Origin: Nectonema munidae
Taxonomy: Eukaryota; Nematomorpha; Nectonematoida; Nectonematidae
Length of the DNA: 64,000 bases
Direction: 5' to 3'
Assembly (NCBI GenBank): GCA_030549495.1
Contig: JAUIRK010000953.1
Location: 21,001 to 85,000, forward strand
How positions within the stretch are numbered: the stretch's first letter is position 1; every line of letters starts with the position of its first letter. This document shows, piece by piece, positions 22,361 through 33,305 of the stretch. The translations under genes and the position numbers were made by a program. The notes under the pieces were generated by a model that saw only the letters and a program-made list of their open reading frames with translations, searched no databases and had not been told where the DNA came from.

Positions 22361-23560
22361 CAGTTGTTTTCAAACTTGAGTCCGTGGTGCCCTAGTCGAT
22401 CGCGAAGCAGTTCCATGGGGACTGAGAATGGGTCAATCAGTGGATCGTTTTGCATGATATATTTGAGATTTTTGCCAATAAGTCACATTTAAAAGAATGA
22501 ATAATTTAGTTAAACTATTTTACTTTTTTATTGCTTTTCAGGCCTGATTTTATAGAAAAATGTGCATTTTTCTTAGTGGTTTAAAAAATGAAATATGGCG
22601 GAGGAAGAGGAACATAAGCCTTTTGTCTTACAAGTGTTAGCATTCACTTTTCTAAAGCTTGCTTTGGAAATGAATGACTAGAATTCGGTAAACATAACTA
22701 TTGGCTATTTTAAACGTCAAGCTGAACGATTACACAAATTCAGATTTGATAAAGAATTTTTTTGCAAAATATTAAGTATAGTTTGAAAAGTTTTAAAATG
22801 TATCTGTTGTCAAAAAATCCTACAACGCAGGAGAACAGTTGATATAACCTTGCAGCAAAGATATCATATTGAATGTGCTAAGAAGTTCTGAACTTGTAAA
22901 TTTGAAGCATATCTTGCTGCCTCGATGCCGTTAGAAGGCTAATGAGAGATGTCTGATGAGTATCAGGTGGTTTTATTGATTCGGCAATCGATTATCAACT
23001 TTTTTAAAATTCAGCTTGATGAAACGATTGATCGCACGTACAATATGTATGTGACAAGCACCTGGTAGACAATTTTTTTTTACAAAACTCTTAGCAGTAA
23101 AACCACTTCAGAAGGACAATTTTACAAGGTGGATAATTTTTTACACCACATGTTATTAAGCCAGAACATCCACTTGAAGTGTGTACCGATCTATGCTTTA
23201 GCAATTATTTGTTCTAGTTTTTATATTCCGATTAAGCAAAAATCTCCAGATATAATTGGTATCCATTGCCCTATTCATCGCCAAGCCTTAATAATGAAAA
23301 CCATACCTGATGGGTTGAAAAGTGTTCTAAGTCATTAAAAGAGAGTATTTAATTGAAGCAAATGCCTCCAACTCAAGAGTTATGCAAGAAAATAATTCGA
23401 AAATTCTTACTGTACTCAAACGTGAGGTGGCCTTCCAAACGAAAAGTTTCAAGCGATACTATGGAAAGAAATGCAGCAATTTCTGCAGAGAAAACTGGAC
23501 ATGCACGTAGAATTTTCTGATCCCTATCATTTTTAGTTAATATATTTGTAATTCCCTTAA
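22361..23560 (+). pseudogene. hAT transposase relic (ZBED5-like)
   Basis: Scattered frames match hAT transposases of the ZBED5/Charlie type. IQLDETID near 23010 gives the DETTD-like motif; a longer frame at 23129-23335 ends IIGIHCPIHRQALIMKTIP, matching the family's conserved THCxLHRQAL segment. An initial MAEEEEHKPF frame starts near 22595. The left end CAGTTGTTTTCAAACTTGAG at 22361 resembles hAT inverted repeats (CAGTGGTTTTCAACC). Several stops and frameshifts interrupt it; the C-terminal dimerisation domain is not seen. Not a host gene. Confidence 0.7.
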
Positions 23561-23967
23561 CATTGGGCCAAGTACTCCATTGTCAAGAAAAAATTTGCTA
23601 GATTTTTAATTAAAAAAATTTTAGCAACGAAATTTTACCAAGCTTAAATAGTAACACAGAAAAACAAAGAATCATCTTATATAATCATATTCTACCAACA
23701 CATATCCTGGGCGTATCCAGGGGGCGCCACCCCCTCCCTCTCCTTCCCATTGAACGTTGAAAATTTTTTTTTACTAGATATAATAAAAATTAAGTTGATT
23801 TTATTTTGATAGCTTTTATTTTAATACCATATGAATAAAATACTATTCTTATAAAATTTTAATTATGTTTTTTTTATAAAAGTACAAACTTCACTTACTA
23901 TATGACAAAAAATTGTGAATAGTGTCAATAAAAAAGCTTTAAAATTTCAGATTTAAATTTGAGCATT
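23561..23967. other. Repeat fragments, no gene
   Basis: Contains GGGCGTATCCAGGGGGCGCC at 23709, the type of end seen on non-autonomous hAT-like repeats. A similar pyrimidine-rich block (CCCTCTCCTTCCC) occurs at 39637. No opposite end was found. Confidence 0.4.
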
Positions 23968-25320
23968 TTAACCCTATTAGTGCTGGGCATAATTAGACTT
24001 CTAACAAATAAAAATAATAAATGTAAAACCCCCCCTTTACTAAAAAATTAATTGTAGAAAATTGGCTGAATCATATCCCTTCAAATTTTATGACTTAAAA
24101 TCCCTAGCTGCATCTTTTGAAACCATTTTCATGGTAGCTGAATGACCCTTTCATGTCCAAAACTGTCAATCAATAAAATTTTTCAGCAAAATTTTGACAT
24201 TATCTGTACTTAACATTATAACTTAGGATCTATATTATATAATACCCTAAAAATTTATAATTGTATACAGTTTGGAACGCATAACACTTATATTTAATTT
24301 TTTTAATAATCATAGCTACTTTTTAGAAAATGTCAATCAAAATTTTGATTGATCAAAAATATATCTAATAAAATATACCTTCAAATTTTACCCAAAATAA
24401 ATGTTTTTATACTAAATCGATCATCCTGTTTTCATTTCTGGACTCATTTTTTACATTTAGGATTTGAAAATACCTATAAGTGTTAATCAAATTAGCTGTT
24501 TACTTCTGAAAATTATCTCCAAAAACATTCCTTACATTTTACATAAAATATATGTGTTATACTAAATCTGCCATGCTGGTTTCATTTCTGGACTCATTTT
24601 TTACGTTTAGGATGTGAAAATACCTATAAGTGTTCATTAAATTTGCGGTTTACTTCTAAAATTATCTCCAAAAACATTCATTCAAATTTTACAATGAAAT
24701 ATATGTTTTTATACCAAATCAACCATGCTAGTTTCATTTATGGATTCAATTTTTGCAGTTTGAATTTGAAAATACCTATAAGTATCAATCAAATTTGTGT
24801 TTAGTTCTAAAATTTTTTTCCAAAAATATTGATTCAAATTTTACATGAAATATATGTTTTTATAGCAAATAGATCATGATGATTTCATTTCTGAACACAG
24901 TTTTCGCATTTAGAGGTTTTACTGCTAGTGTCAATCAAATTTGCGGTTTATGTCTGAAAACTATATCCCAAAATATTCTCTCTAATTTTACATGAAATAT
25001 ATGTTTTTATACCAATTCGGTAAGATAATTTTATTTCTGAAATCATTTTTTGCATTTAGAGGTTTTAAATGTCTGAAAGTGTAAATCAAATGTTCGATTT
25101 ACGTCTAATGTCTACAGAAATATTTTTGAAATTTAAATAAAACATCTGTTTTTATTCCAAATGGAAGATGCTGGTTTCATTTTGGACTCCAGGTTTGGCA
25201 TTTATGGTTTTAAAATATCTGAAAGCTTCAATCAGATTTCCGGTTTACTTCTAGATACTGTCTTCAAAAATATTTTCAAAAAAATAAAATATCTGTTTTA
25301 TACCACATATAAAACATATT
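23968..25320 (+). mobile_element. TTAA-target element, copy A (one end plus satellite)
   Basis: Begins TTAA then CCCTATTAGTGCTGGGC, a piggyBac-like terminus. About 400 bp of subterminal sequence is homologous, in inverse orientation, to 34880-35283. It then passes into an internal tandem satellite. The far end is missing because the Ty3/gypsy fossil starts at about 25320. No transposase is visible, so the element is non-autonomous. Confidence 0.65.
24370..25320 (+). repeat. Satellite of about 150 bp inside TTAA element
   Basis: Six to seven diverged units, each with TATGTTTTTATACCAAATC, TTTCATTTCTGGACTCA and AATACCTATAAGTGTCAATC. The anchors at 24441, 24591, 24742, 24893, 25039 and 25185 give a period of 146-151 bp. 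No coding potential. Confidence 0.85.
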
Positions 25321-28036
25321 AATTGTCAACCTTGCATTTACTAATTATGCCTTTAGTATTTTTACAATCGTGTATTTTAATTTATTCTTATTTTACAATT
25401 TATTCAAACATAACATTCCAAATGGATAAAATACTCTGTCCTGAAAAACTTGCTATCGATGCCAACTCGCCAAATTCTGAAAAAGAATACAGATACTGGA
25501 AAAAGACATTTGAAAATTTTCTTGATGAATGTGGAACAAATGCTCCTGGTAAACTCCGTTGTTTAACTAGATTTCTTACAGCTTCTACCTATGAATACAT
25601 AAGTGATTCAACTTCTCTTGATGACGCAATGTCTATTTTAGACAATTTATTCATCAAAACAAAGAATGAAGTATTCGCAAGACATCTTTTAGCAACAAGG
25701 CGGCAAAATTCAACGGAATCATTGGACGAGTTTTTACAAATGTTGCACAAATTAAGCAAAGATTGTGACTTCACTGCCACAGCCGAGCAATATCGTCAAG
25801 AACTAGTTCGCGATTCTTTTATCAATGGAATCTTATCAAACTCTATTCGTCAAAGATTGCTCGAAAATCATACACTTACATTAACTCAAGCTTATGATCA
25901 AGCTAGATCCTTGGATACAGCTTACCGTAATGCCGAAATGTACACATCAAGTGGTATAGTTGCAACTGTTAACTCCAATTCTCAACGCGATAGCCAAAAG
26001 TCAATTCAAGTCAAGGAAGTTGATCCTCAACCTGATTTACTTGCCACTACATCATTTTCAAAAAGCAGAAAGTGTTGGTTTTGTGGCAACGATTTTCATC
26101 CTCGAATTAAGTGTCTAGTCAGAAACTCAAAATGTGGAAAAGTTGGGCACTGGTCAAGGGTTTGCCAATCTAAAATCAAATCCCAAAGAAAGTTCACTGC
26201 TGCTACTCTCAATTCCACTCTTTGTTCAACATCTACGGGTCCACGTTGCCTTAAACCGTCCACAGTGAAAACCGGAATAAATGGAAAAGAAGCATGGGCA
26301 ATCGTTGATTCAGGAAGTTCAGAAAGTTTTATAAGTCAAAGCTTGGCTGATCGTTTAAAGCTACCTATGCAAAGAGAAAGACAAAACATCACACTTGCAT
26401 TATCCACGTCGCAAGCTTTGGTTATGGGAATTTGTGTTTTAGATTTACGTCTAAATGGCTCGCAATATTTCAACATACGCTTAGCAGTTATGAAAGATCT
26501 TTGTGGAGACGTTTTACCGGGAATAAATTTTTTAAAGCTACATAAATCTGTTGAGATAAAGTATGACGGTTCAAAACCTAGAATTATAATACAGCCAACT
26601 TCAATCTGCAGTCTGGCTTTAGCTAATGTTCCCACGGCTGAAATTTTTGTAAATCTTAAAAGAAACACCAGACCAATCGTGACAAAGTCTCGTATCTTTA
26701 GCAACGAAAAAGAATTTATTGCTAAAGAAATAAGTAGACTTTTATCACAAGGTATTATCGAATCAAGCAACTCACCATGGCGTGCTCAAGTAGTCCTGGC
26801 TACAGATGAACTTTTCCGTCACAAAAAGAGACTCTGTATTGATTACTCTTCTACAATAAACATATTTACAAAACTGGACGCCTACCAACTTCTAAGAATA
26901 GAACCGATGGTTAACAATCTTGCAAAGTACAATTTTTTTCAACTTTCGACCTCACATCTGCTTATCACCAAATACCTATCAAGGATGAAGACAAGCTATA
27001 CACCGCATTTGAAGCTAATGGAAAATTGTATCAATTTACTCGAGTTCCATTTGTTGTTACTAATGGGGTTGCAGCTTTTCAAAGAATCATCGATCAAGTA
27101 GTACAACAAGATAAACTGAAACATACATATCCATACTTAGATAATACCACAGTTTGCGGAAGAACCAAAGTTGAACATGACGCCAATGTGTCGAAACTGC
27201 TTGCTGCTCTTGAAAAGAGAAACCTTACTCTCAATGATTCCAAAACTGTTTTGGGCGCTACCTAAATCAATGTTCTTGGTTATAACATACAAAGAGGACA
27301 CATCTGACTTGATCATGAAAGACTCAAACCGCTTCAAGATTTGCCTATTCCTAACAGTAAACGCTCTCTGCAAAGAGTCTTGGGGGTGTTTGTGTATTAT
27401 GCGAAGTGGATTCCGAAGTTTTCAGATGAAGCACAAAAGCTTTATGATGTAAAGTCGTTCCCATTAAGTGAAGAGGCCATGACTGCTTTCAATAAATTAA
27501 AGGACTTGTTGATTAAAGCCGCTCTGGGTAACATAGATAAAGCTGTTCCTTTTACAGTTGAATGTGACGCCTCAGATGTGGCAATATCGGCAACCTTGAA
27601 TCAAAATGGAAGGCCTGTTGCTTTCATGTCACGTAAACTACATGGATATGAACGTCATTACCCACCAGTGGAGAAAGAGGCAACTTCCATCATTGAAGCT
27701 ATACGTATATGGTCTCATCTCTCCGGGCGTCATTTTACTATCATAACTGATCAGCGTTCGGTCGCATTCATGTTGGATAACAGAAGACATTCAAAAATAA
27801 AGAACGATAAAATTCAATGCTGGAGATTGGAGTTAGCCTCGTTTTCCTATTCTATAAAATATCGCCCAGGACAAGAAAATGTTGCTGCTGACGCTTTAAC
27901 AAGAATGCATTGTGCGTACGCCTGTACAACACCCTTCAAATTGAAAGATCTCCACGATAATTTATGTCATCCTGGAACGACAAGGTTTTTACACTATGTT
28001 AGATCTAAAGACTTGCCTTTTTCAACTAGATCTTAG
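25320..28036 (+). mobile_element. Ty3/gypsy-family retroelement fossil
   Basis: Internal part of a Ty3/gypsy element in + orientation. Parts recognised in order: a gag-like region starting near 25423, a zinc-knuckle region, an aspartic protease, reverse transcriptase, RNase H and the very start of an integrase zinc-binding region. It is broken, with about three or four breaks, and most of the integrase end is not there. No LTRs were recognised on either side. Long stretches remain open, so it is probably not very old, though identity to live relatives cannot be measured here. It sits at the end of the satellite of a TTAA element. Antisense frames within it are shadows. Confidence 0.9.
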
Positions 28037-28055
28037 AGTTAGATCTAAAGACTTG

Positions 28056-28589
28056 TTTCATCGATATTATAAATTTCATCGAGGTCGTAAACCTTTAAGA
28101 TTTCTCGAATATGGGCTCTACCATTTTTCAAAACTTCAGGATTAACTTCATTCGCCTCGCCATGTATCACACGTTTCTGCAAAGTATGTCTTTTCTTTAA
28201 AACGGTGTAGCCAACCATTTGAATATAAAAAATCTTTGACTGCTAATTTTTCAACTAAATTTTCGGGCTTGCTCTATTATAATATCATCATTTATTGCCG
28301 CATTTTTTGCTGTTATGTCATTAATCCACAAAATTAATGCCTCTTCAATTTTTTTTAAAAGGTTGAGTTAATCTGGGCACATTGTTTGTAGTCTTTTCGA
28401 AATTCTCATTATTTTGTAACCACTTTACACTTTCCTTTAGGATATCGCCAACAGTGGATTTCTATAGAAACGTCAAACTTTTTCAAAACAAACTCTCTTG
28501 AATTGTCATTTTAGGGAAAAAAAATTTCTGATACTAATTTCTTTTTTGATTTGGAATGAAACTTCAACACGTTTCCATTTGCTGCTCAT
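28056..28589 (-). pseudogene. pogo/Tigger-like transposase relic
   Basis: Read on the minus strand, a start MSSKWKRVEVSFQIKKEIS gives a psq-like N-terminus. Next come frames containing VGDILKESVKWLQNN and EALILWINDI/INDDIIIEQARKF, as in the CENP-B type HTH of pogo transposases, then KDFLYSNGWLHRFKEK and LKVYDLDEIYNIDE, the start of the DDE domain. At least four frameshifts or stops separate these pieces, and the catalytic core after the first Asp is missing. It lies within 1 kb of pogo-like ends at 29.0 and 31.9 kb but is not clearly joined to them. Confidence 0.75.
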
Positions 28590-28832
28590 TATTTTGAAAA
28601 AGCAATGCTTTGAGTTTTAAAAATAAAGGAAAACGTTGAATAATAATTTAATGAGGAAAAATTTGAATAAAAAAGAAGAAAGAAATTACTTCAGATAAAA
28701 GTTATTATAAAAAAATTATTACAGTTTAATCTTACTAGTTTCAATAAATTTTATTTTTAATTTTTGTTTTTATGATTTTAATTAAATATGAAAGATCAAT
28801 TTTTTAATTATTTTTTCTGCAAGAAAAATAAG

Positions 28833-28985
28833 GAGTTGTCTCCCCGGAGGTCTTGCCAGACCTATATATGATTCGCTTGAAATTATTATATATTAGATTA
28901 CATAAACCTTTCAACCAATCATATTGTTTTCATGAAATAAAATCTCAATTTTGTACAAAATTTCATTGAACAATTTTTTACGGAA
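28833..28985 (-). repeat. Dispersed repeat, inverse of 55764-56010
   Basis: GAGTTGTCTCCCCGGAGGTC and the following TTGCCAGACC reappear inverted at 55764-55794 with one mismatch. The AT-rich flank, including AACCAATCATATTG and TTTCATGAAATAAAA, also matches 55955-56010 inverted. A dispersed element of unknown class. Confidence 0.65.
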
Positions 28986-28988
28986 AGT

Positions 28989-29148
28989 AGGATTTATACA
29001 CGTTATATATCAGACCTCGTTTATCCGACACTCGATTATCCGTCAACGCGTCTAACCGACACACTACTGACGGCAACTAATTTTTTCGATGTTTTTCCCC
29101 CGCCGTATACCCTTGCATTTACACCGACCGTGTTTCAAAGCAAACTAA
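28989..29148 (+). repeat. Direct repeat, left copy (part of pogo-like MITE)
   Basis: 160 bp, about 95% identical to 31839-31996. It contains CGTTTATCCGACACTCGATT, the usual type of pogo/Tigger terminal sequence, and stops where the LINE 3' end begins. Read together, the two copies flank the LINE like a very long target duplication. Confidence 0.8.
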
Positions 29149-31838
29149 GGAGAAGAAGAATTTATTTCGCATAACAAAGGAAACAATAATAATATTCATG
29201 TCATTTCATCATTATAAAATATTTATGAAGAAAAGATGTGTTACAAATTTCACGTTAAAATGCGAGGAAACTCAAAAGGCCATTTCAAGCCGCTGGTATG
29301 AGTATCCTAATAGAATTGATTTTATCGAGAACAAATATAGAAAAGTTAACAATATATGTAAAAATGTATTTGAAAATAAATAATTACATCATAGAAAAGA
29401 ATGGCGAATAAATAACTAAATAGTAAAAAAAAAGGAAGAAAAAAACATCACAAAGAAGGAGATTATACAAATGCTACGAATCATATATGAAGACAGGGTT
29501 TGATAAATATTTATGTATAATTATGGAGAAAATTATTCAGAATACTCAAGATGAGAGTATATATATACACTATAAATATGAGTTATTGTTACTAGGTTGA
29601 ACATAAGAAACAATGCTCAATATTACAATTCATTTCATATTTACTTATAAAGTATTCTTTTATTTTATATTTAAAATTACGAAGTACAAATGAGTTCCGA
29701 GTTATATAAAAATTCATTCCAAAAGCATATTACTCTATATTTTAAATACCTTTTAGAAGTTGGAAGCCTAAAATATGGGATTACAAATTTAGTTGGAAAC
29801 CGCAGCGAGTGATGTGGATTTTGATATATTGAGGAAATCCAATCATTGAAAATTATAGGAAGCATGTTATGATTGTATTTGTATATAAATTTTGATATCT
29901 GAACATGATATATATCCTTTAATTTCAATAAATTATTATTAACAAACGATGGTGTGGTGTGCTCTCTGTACTTTAAATTAAATACAACTTTCTTTTGTAA
30001 AATTTCAAGCTTAGAAATATTAGCATGACCCCAATTTACTACGCTATAGTAAAAATTAGGTAACACCAATCAATTATATAAATTTAATTATCTTTATATT
30101 GAAATCATTTTTAAATCTTTTAAACAAACCAAGGACACTACTTACTTTAGAAGACAAGTAATTTACATGATCTGACCATGAACACTTATTGTTCACCATT
30201 AAACCTAAAAGATTAAACTTATCAACTATCCCAAGACCAAACCTACTGGCATATAATTTGCGACAAGTAATATTGTTATTAGAAAATACCATTGCTTTTG
30301 ATTTATCATGATTTATCTTCAGAGAATTTGCAGTGCACCATTTGTCTATTGAATTTAAGTTTGAAGAAATATCCTCGTACTCCAGAAGAAGTATGTTTTA
30401 TCGAGGAATTTGCATTGTCTATAGTAACAAGTTGTTGTCTATATGAAAGATATGATTCAAAAAAAGATATAGAAGACTGAGAAAAGCCAAAATGATCCAA
30501 TTTTATTAAAAGTTTTGAATGTGAAATCGTATCGAACGCTTTACTTAAATCGAGAAATATAGCTATAACACTATCTGAGTTATCTAAGAAAAATATATGT
30601 AAATGTTCTGTACTATATTTAGACCTAAAGCCAAATTGATATTTGTATAATAAATTTAATTTGTTTATATATGAATGAATCTGGTTATATATAATTTTTT
30701 CGAAAAGATTTGATAGCGTATTGATAATATTTATAGGCCTATAATTATTGATTGAAAATTTATTTCCTTTTTTGAAAACCGGAATCACCTTTGAAAGTTT
30801 AAATGAAGTAGGATAAACACTGAACTTGATACATGAATTGAAGGCAATAACTAGATATTTGATTATATAGTTTAATATCAAACTCAATTTATATAATGAA
30901 TTTTTTGATTTGAAAGTATTATGTATTAAAATAGCAATGCCTGAATGTTTTGTAAGTCTACAAGGGATGTGAACAAAAATATAACCCTTAAATCGTAATC
31001 TTTAAAGATAATTAAATAATCTTTAATTATAATTATAATTTGGCCAACTTTCTTGTAATGCTAATATTTTTAGTGTTTTATTAGTAATAGAATTGAAACT
31101 GTGTACAAATACCTCAAGTTGAGAATATTTATTGATAATAATTGATCTTATGTTCACACTAGCTACATTAAAATCATATAAAATATTGTTATTTAAACTA
31201 TGATAATTTATATATTCAGAGGATGTGATGTCAGTGTAGTTTATATTACTGAAGGAATAACTATCTAATAAATTTTTAGAAAAATGTTCAATCATCATTA
31301 ATGTTATAATTAGTAATACTTTTTACAAATGCAAGATTTTTTATAATAAAAGAACATACTTTACTATGAGCACGGTGATTATTTTCAGAAAAATTTGCAT
31401 TTACACAATTAATACATTTGAGCTTTTCCTTGTTACCCTTCTCTGACAATCTTTACCATTATGAGTTAAATCCGAACAGTATGTATAGCATTTTTTTTAT
31501 CATAACATGATTTTGAACTATGACCAAGTTTAGCACAATTACTACATTGTTTGCTCAATATGTATTCTTGACATCTTATTTGACGATATTGTAAGTATAA
31601 ATAAAAATTATTACTTTCTAAATAATTGTATATTATCGGATCACAAGCAATTACCACAATTTTAAATAAAGTGTGTTTAGAATTATAATTGAAGTGTAAG
31701 CTAAACTTACTTCCATTTTCAACATGCTTTTCTATTACTGGATTCTTTTGTAATATTAAAGGAATCACATCCTTGTTATCAATATCTTTGGAAACCCTTA
31801 AGCTAACTTTAGGCTTGATTAAATTTAGTCTTTTTTGC
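29149..31838 (-). mobile_element. CR1/Jockey-like LINE, 5'-truncated and degraded
   Basis: On the minus strand, in order: an ORF1 piece open from the 5' edge, with a CCHC knuckle CSNCAKLGHSSKSC (about 31510-31552); an endonuclease start (ASVNIRSI, LALQESW, 31298-31023); a reverse transcriptase with VIPVFKKGN, NYRPINII, FGFRSKYST and FLDLSKAFDT (30887-30306); and the RT thumb/C-terminal region (30292-29677, VVNWGHANISKLEILQKK). Most of the endonuclease and the RT segment with the catalytic YADD are deleted, and the frame shifts several times. About 530 bp of 3' UTR follows, without a clear poly(A). No RNase H is seen. Confidence 0.85.
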
Positions 31839-32270
31839 AGGATTTATACACGTTATATATCAGACCGCGTTTATCCGACACTCGATTATCCGTCAACGCC
31901 TCTAACCGACACACTACTGACGGCAACTAATTTTTTCAATGTTTTTCCCCCGCTTTATCCCGACATTTACACCGACCGTGTTTCAAATCAAACTAATTTC
32001 TTTTAAACATGCGTGTAGAGTTTGCTAATCCTAGAGACAAACTTAGTTTTTACCTAGAGATAATGCATTTGTGACGCACTAATTCTTAATTTCAGGTAAT
32101 TTTTTTTCACCTTTAACATAAATAATATATAATAATAAATTACATTTTAATTTGAGGTATTGATTCTTTATAAATTTCATACACTGGTATAAATTTCGTT
32201 TATGCGACAATTCACGATCCGATACGAATATGTATGAAACTAACAGTATCGGATAAACGAGGCTTGTTTG
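31839..32270 (+). mobile_element. pogo-like MITE
   Basis: The left end (TATATCAGACCGCGTTTATCC) and right end (ATCGGATAAACGAGGCTTG, about 32248-32266) are inverted relatives, as in pogo/Tigger elements with TA targets. Repeats of CGAT-like TATCCG units occur inside. No ORF. The first 158 bp duplicate 28989-29148. Confidence 0.7.
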
Positions 32271-32684
32271 TACTTTTTCTTGTTTCTTTTGTTGCACCGT
32301 GATTATGCCAGACCACTAAGAATATAGGATGCTTGTTTTATTGTCACTAAAAGTTCCTACTGTGTATTTAACGACAACTGTAAAAAAGTTTTTTGTGGAT
32401 TACAGAAAAACCATCATAGATTAATTTGTATATTTATTAAGTAAAAACAAAAATTACTTTCCTATTTAGCTAACTCTCTGCTGAAATGTAAAGATTATTC
32501 GCTCAAAACCTTTTTGATAGCATGCGCATATCCTAGGAGGATATGCATATTATTATTTGATCTCTTTTCTTTCAAATATGCCATACGAGACTTTTATTAT
32601 GTAAAATTTGAACATTTTTGCAAGTATGCTAAAAGCTTGTCTTTTCCTTACTCGATTGAGCAAAAATTTATACTGGTGATTTAT
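32271..32684. other. 3' flank of carbonic anhydrase gene
   Basis: AT-rich, no ORF recognised. On the minus strand AATAAA occurs at 32685-32680, overlapping the stop codon region of the carbonic anhydrase, and could serve as a poly(A) signal, although a longer 3' UTR is as likely. Confidence 0.4.
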
Positions 32685-32994
32685 TTATAAAAGCGAGAAG
32701 TAGAAAGTCACAAGAGAGGAAGAAAGAATTGAAAGAATGGAGGAAATGAGGTGGCTGCCATTTGATGAATATTTGGGCTCGATTTCATACTCATACTTGA
32801 TAATCTTTCGGCCATGCTTTGGCTGGAGTGGACGTATGTCGGAACCAATTGCTTCCGAGTAGCAGCCATTAGCGTCGCATCGCTTCATGTTCTGGAAAAA
32901 GCGTAACTGCTTTTTTGAAATCTTGGGATGCTGTCCTAAAACTGTCCATATTACATTCTCCGTGCACGGTGGCTCTGTTGCTGAACCATTATAT
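32685..32994 (-). CDS. Alpha-carbonic anhydrase, exon 2 (C-terminal)
   Basis: The last coding exon, residues 203-305 of the spliced protein. The acceptor TTTTCATAG (intron bases end at 32995) joins phase 2 to the donor at 40041, giving FYRYNGSATEPPC across the junction, the family's YxxYxGSLTTPPC motif. T209 corresponds to the essential Thr199. Glu210 replaces the usual Thr200, which is unusual. C213 is expected to pair with C44 as in extracellular enzymes. RPLQP is the conserved C-terminal segment. The end (YSSNGSHLISSILSILSSSL and seven more) is a small-residue site plus hydrophobic tail, the pattern of a GPI-anchor signal (inference), as in CA IV. The upstream MMMNKYFH in the same frame is intron. 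Confidence 0.9.
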
Positions 32995-33305
32995 CTATGA
33001 AAATATTTATTCATCATCACTATATGATTATTATATAACTACTGCATACGGTCAAACCTCATACGACTTAAGTAAAAAATTTGGTATGCTATTTTCAAAA
33101 TCCTTGAAATGATAAATTTGGCAAAATCGTATTAATCATAACATAATAGAATTTTTCAACTTTTTGAAATATGAATTCATTATTTCACACATTTTTCAAA
33201 TAAAATTCATGCGCCTTTTTTCTCCATTATGGTTTTATCGGTGTAATTTCAAAACACTGTGGTATGCGAAGACTAAGAATGTTATTTGTGAACGAGTGAT
33301 AGTTG

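Noticed and set aside
23129-23338. Possible 69-aa host gene
   Set aside because: Its HCPIHRQAL segment and broken flanking frames show it is part of a hAT transposase relic.
25589-27373. Minus-strand frames within the retroelement fossil
   Set aside because: They are antisense to recognisable gag-pol-type sequence and have no content of their own.
27998-28055. Two copies of GTTAGATCTAAAGACTTG as possible LTR remnants
   Set aside because: Only 18 bp each and 40 bp apart, both on the same side of the element. More likely a small local duplication.
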